Below are positions 44,035-46,928 of a DNA stretch of 46,928 bases, one piece after another. A model generated the notes under the pieces. That model searched no databases. It was not told the DNA's origin and saw nothing but the letters and a program-made list of their open reading frames with translations. A program made the translations under genes and the position numbers. Source of the DNA: Hofstenia miamia. Lineage: Eukaryota; Xenacoelomorpha; Acoela. The DNA lies in the NCBI GenBank assembly GCA_004352715.1, contig SCFE01000073.1, positions 568,109 through 615,036 of the forward strand, written 5' to 3'. Position 1 is the stretch's first letter; each line of letters begins with the position of its first letter.

Positions 44035-44970
44035 AGTGGATTTGGCCACCTGTGCACCAGTAGCTAACTGGTGATCCACCAGTGGCGAATTGGTGGGTCA
44101 CCANNNNNNNNNNNNNNNNNNNNNNNNNNNNNNNNNNNNNNNNNNNNNNNNNNNNNNNNNNNNNNNNNNNNNNNNNNNNNNNNNNNNNNNNNNNNNNNNN
44201 NNNNNNNNNNNNNNNNNNNNNNNNNNNNNNNNNNNNNNNNNNNNNNNNNNNNNNNNCCCCCCCCCCCCGGGTGGCAAAAGCAAGATTTGGGCATCAGAGA
44301 AATGTGTTAAATGTTACAATAGCAAATTTTTACATTGAAAAACAGTTTAAACATTGCAGTTTAAACCAACACCAGCACAAGAAAGTGTTGAAGGAAATGC
44401 AAGCAAGCTTAGCATTCATATTGATTTTAATTTGATAATGATAAATAGAAGGAATTTCTTTATTATAAACAATAGCGACAACCATACAAAATACCCAATT
44501 TAAATATAATTTTCAATTTCAGAAAAAATTGGAATTTTTAAACATTATTTTTTTCCCAATTTTAAGTACTCATATATACATTAATTTCAAAGTTGGGGAA
44601 TTATCATGAATAAATTATTTTGAAATTTCATTCTACACACATATATGCTATAATTTTTGCAAGCAGAAAATTGCAAAAAAAAGTTTTTCACATTGAATTT
44701 TATATATTTTTGAGATTAAGAAGCATAATAATGGAAAATATTTTACTTGCAAGCATTAGCACATATATTATTTATGATTAAAAGTAAATCAGATGTCACT
44801 AGTGGTCCACTGGAGGCTATGAGTGGCTGCAATTGCTACTACTGCCAATACTTCTCCACCAGTAGTCCACAGGTGGCCGCCCATGTCACTCATTCGTCAC
44901 CAGTGGACCACTGGAGGTGGCTACATGGGTCTTACTCCCTAAGACGTGCCAGCAATCACTGGTGGTAAGT
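44035..44970. repeat. Cluster of CCACCAGTGG/CCACTGG palindromic motifs around a gap
   Basis: CACCAGTAG, CCACCAGTGG and TCACCA occur before the 153 N gap (44104-44256). CCACTGGAGG, CACCAGTAG, CACCAGTGGACCACTGGAGG and CACTGGTGG occur at 44800-44970, ending at repeat copy B. A poly(C) run follows the gap directly. This may be a decayed minisatellite. Confidence 0.6.
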
Positions 44971-45575
44971 ATTTATTAGCATTCCAGCAAACAATTAAAG
45001 TAAACCAAACAAGAGAACAATGCACATTACACTGAATTAGCAAGAAGCTAGAATAAACATTAACCATCGTAATTTAAGTGCCAGTAGTTGCAAACAGGTG
45101 TGAGTAGAAATATTACAAGCATTGAATTTACATGGCTCCTGCTGAGGCCGAAATAATTATTACCAGACATTAGAATCAAATTAATCGATTAAGTAAAATG
45201 AACAATCTTTTGAGTAAGAGCAATCCGGTTTACTCTTCAATACTGAGGTGGACCTGCTGTGGCAGATAAGTAACGCGAATCCCTCTCCTTACTTGAGAAC
45301 TTTGTGTGACATAGTAATCTTGGCGAAAAAACGATTAATTAGAATGATATAGTTTTTAGTCAAAGTTGATTGAAACTAAAACTTTTATTAACCGAATATG
45401 CACATATACAATTAACTGTTAAAATAAATAACAAAATACCAGCTAGTTTGGGTAAAAGAAATGTTTACAGATTTGAATTCTAAATTAACTACATCATGAC
45501 AACTAAATTGACAAATCAAAATTTGCAGGATTGAACAATTTGCAAATTAAGTCTGAATCAACTTTGAATTTAGAA

Positions 45576-45582
<7 letters not shown>
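44942..45582 (+). repeat. Dispersed direct repeat, copy B (candidate LTR)
   Basis: Partner of 32178-32778, same orientation, with an extra 60 bp segment at about 45143-45202. It runs into (TA)n at 45581-45606. Unlike the gypsy/LINE interior it keeps several CpGs (for example near 45275 and 45325-45332). Confidence 0.85.
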
Positions 45583-45606
<24 letters not shown>

Positions 45607-46928
45607 CTTTAGAATAGTGATGTTTTTTATTTGAATTCCTATAATTCGGATTTGGAGATATGTTATTATTAAAAAATGTCTCCTTGTAGCACCCGTGCAT
45701 ACATCATCAAAATTCAGAAAAAACATTAGATTTTTCTACAACTCACTTCATATCATTAATGTACAAAGAAAATAAAAAAGGAGCAAATATTTTCCCTTGA
45801 TGAGTTGAAAGCAAATAGCAATGAATTCGTCTGTTCTTAGAGGACTCAGACAGAAGAGATTAGAAAAGCTACTTGAGAGAGGTTGAATTTGGAATAATTT
45901 ATTCGAAATAATTGCACAGAGATGGGGTTTGGTTGAAGGGTTTGAGGTTTTGAATATAGAAATGAATGTTAGAAAAGAATTGAGATAATTGGGAATATAG
46001 GAAATGGAAAATTATTGAATTGGAAAAAAGTTTAAGTGGTTGAGATTGGAACGTGAAAGAAGTTATAAAAGTAAACATACTTTCACTGGGGACGTGGGTG
46101 GGTCCCTGCCCCATGTCAGTCGGAATTGGACATAAAAGTTGAAAATGGAGATATTTGTTTTATAAAGAACTCATATCTCTTTTGCAAAGTCGAATTCTTA
46201 CATTAGCGACTTTGAACAAGCATTTCTTGTTGAATATATTGGTCGGAAACACACATTCTAAAGACGACTTTAAACAAACAAATTCGAATTACAAAAATTA
46301 TTTGGGTCTAATCTATTGAACATACGCGAATTTCTTGATTGTTTCATTGAAATATGTGCGCACTATATTGTGAATAGTATTCTATCAAAAAAATCAAATT
46401 TAAAGACAATTACCATGGTTTAATCTACTCATCAGAAACCTACAGGAGTTTTACCCTTTTTTCATTCTAATGTATTCGCCCTATATTGTTAATAGAGTTT
46501 CGCCAAACCCATTTTAAACCCATTTTACATTGATTCCCTTTGACGAAATTGCACTTTTTTAGCTATATAAAAAACATATGGAATTTCAATCTTCTAATAT
46601 CTTTACCCAAAAAGTCAAATTTGGAAGTTGATAAAACACGTCTAACTATTGCTCAGAAAGTAATGAATCTATGTGCGCAGTTTAAGCAGTGAAATTAAGT
46701 GTGCAACCATGGATGAAACATAAATTGCAATGTAAACAATTTGTTTTCATATGACTACAGCAATATGCGCATTTTGTTTTTATCTATACAGAAACAATAG
46801 AAAAACAGAATAACACAAATAACGGCGACTAAAGTTCACAGTAATAATGCACTACATATAATAATGAAACTTCTTGGCGCCAAGGCGCCTCTTAGATTTT
46901 CCTATGTAGATACCCTACATTTAATTCA
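45607..46928. other. Unassigned AT-rich region
   Basis: No exon, transposon end or RNA gene recognised on either strand. A small GGCGCCAAGGCGCC double palindrome lies near 46877-46890. Confidence 0.5.

Overview
The window is nuclear DNA from an animal: AT-rich, with introns, one complete and one near-complete multi-exon protein gene, (TA)n microsatellites, assembly gaps of N, and many transposon families. The two host genes, TTC16 and ANKRD60, are best known from chordates. Short introns and an acceptor-like AG just 5' of the first ATG would suit a tunicate or another spliced-leader-using invertebrate, but the species cannot be fixed from sequence alone.

Layout. (1) 1-27.4 kb, plus strand: a TTC16-like tetratricopeptide-repeat gene, ten well-supported phase-compatible exons (1068-22230) and a tentative last exon (27168-27384). 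(2) 6.2-9.8 kb, minus strand: a complete four-exon ANKRD60-like gene (ubiquitin-like region, ankyrin region, Ser-rich basic tail, about 518 aa) nested antisense in the 9.3 kb second intron of TTC16. (3) Elements inside these genes: a Penelope-like relic, two copies of a hAT-type MITE in opposite orientation, a piggyBac derivative with TTAA ends, a second hAT-type MITE, a CR1-like reverse-transcriptase relic, and a 2.18 kb DD39D mariner with about 250 bp terminal inverted repeats. (4) 27.5-30 kb: decayed transposases of three further Tc1/mariner lineages (DD41D, DD37E, DD34D) back to back on the minus strand. (5) 31.5-45.6 kb: a retroelement block. It holds a second Penelope-like relic, two direct copies of a roughly 0.6 kb repeat, a fold-back element built of CACACAG subrepeats, a decayed Ty3/gypsy gag-pol on the minus strand, and an L1-like LINE inserted between gag and pol. 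(6) 45.6-46.9 kb: no recognised feature.

The most striking non-gene signal is a CpG desert. From 36106 to 42054 there is no CpG at all, and only two occur between 36106 and 44085, although GpC is common and CpG is ordinary elsewhere. The desert coincides with the gypsy/LINE interior and stops before the flanking 0.6 kb repeats. Other unusual signals are the fold-back element, the four mariner lineages within 7 kb, two Penelope relics whose 3' ends both abut (TA)n tracts, and the nested antisense ANKRD60. No CRISPR array, rRNA, convincing tRNA or prokaryotic operon structure was seen. Family assignments are by recognition of motifs without database searches.
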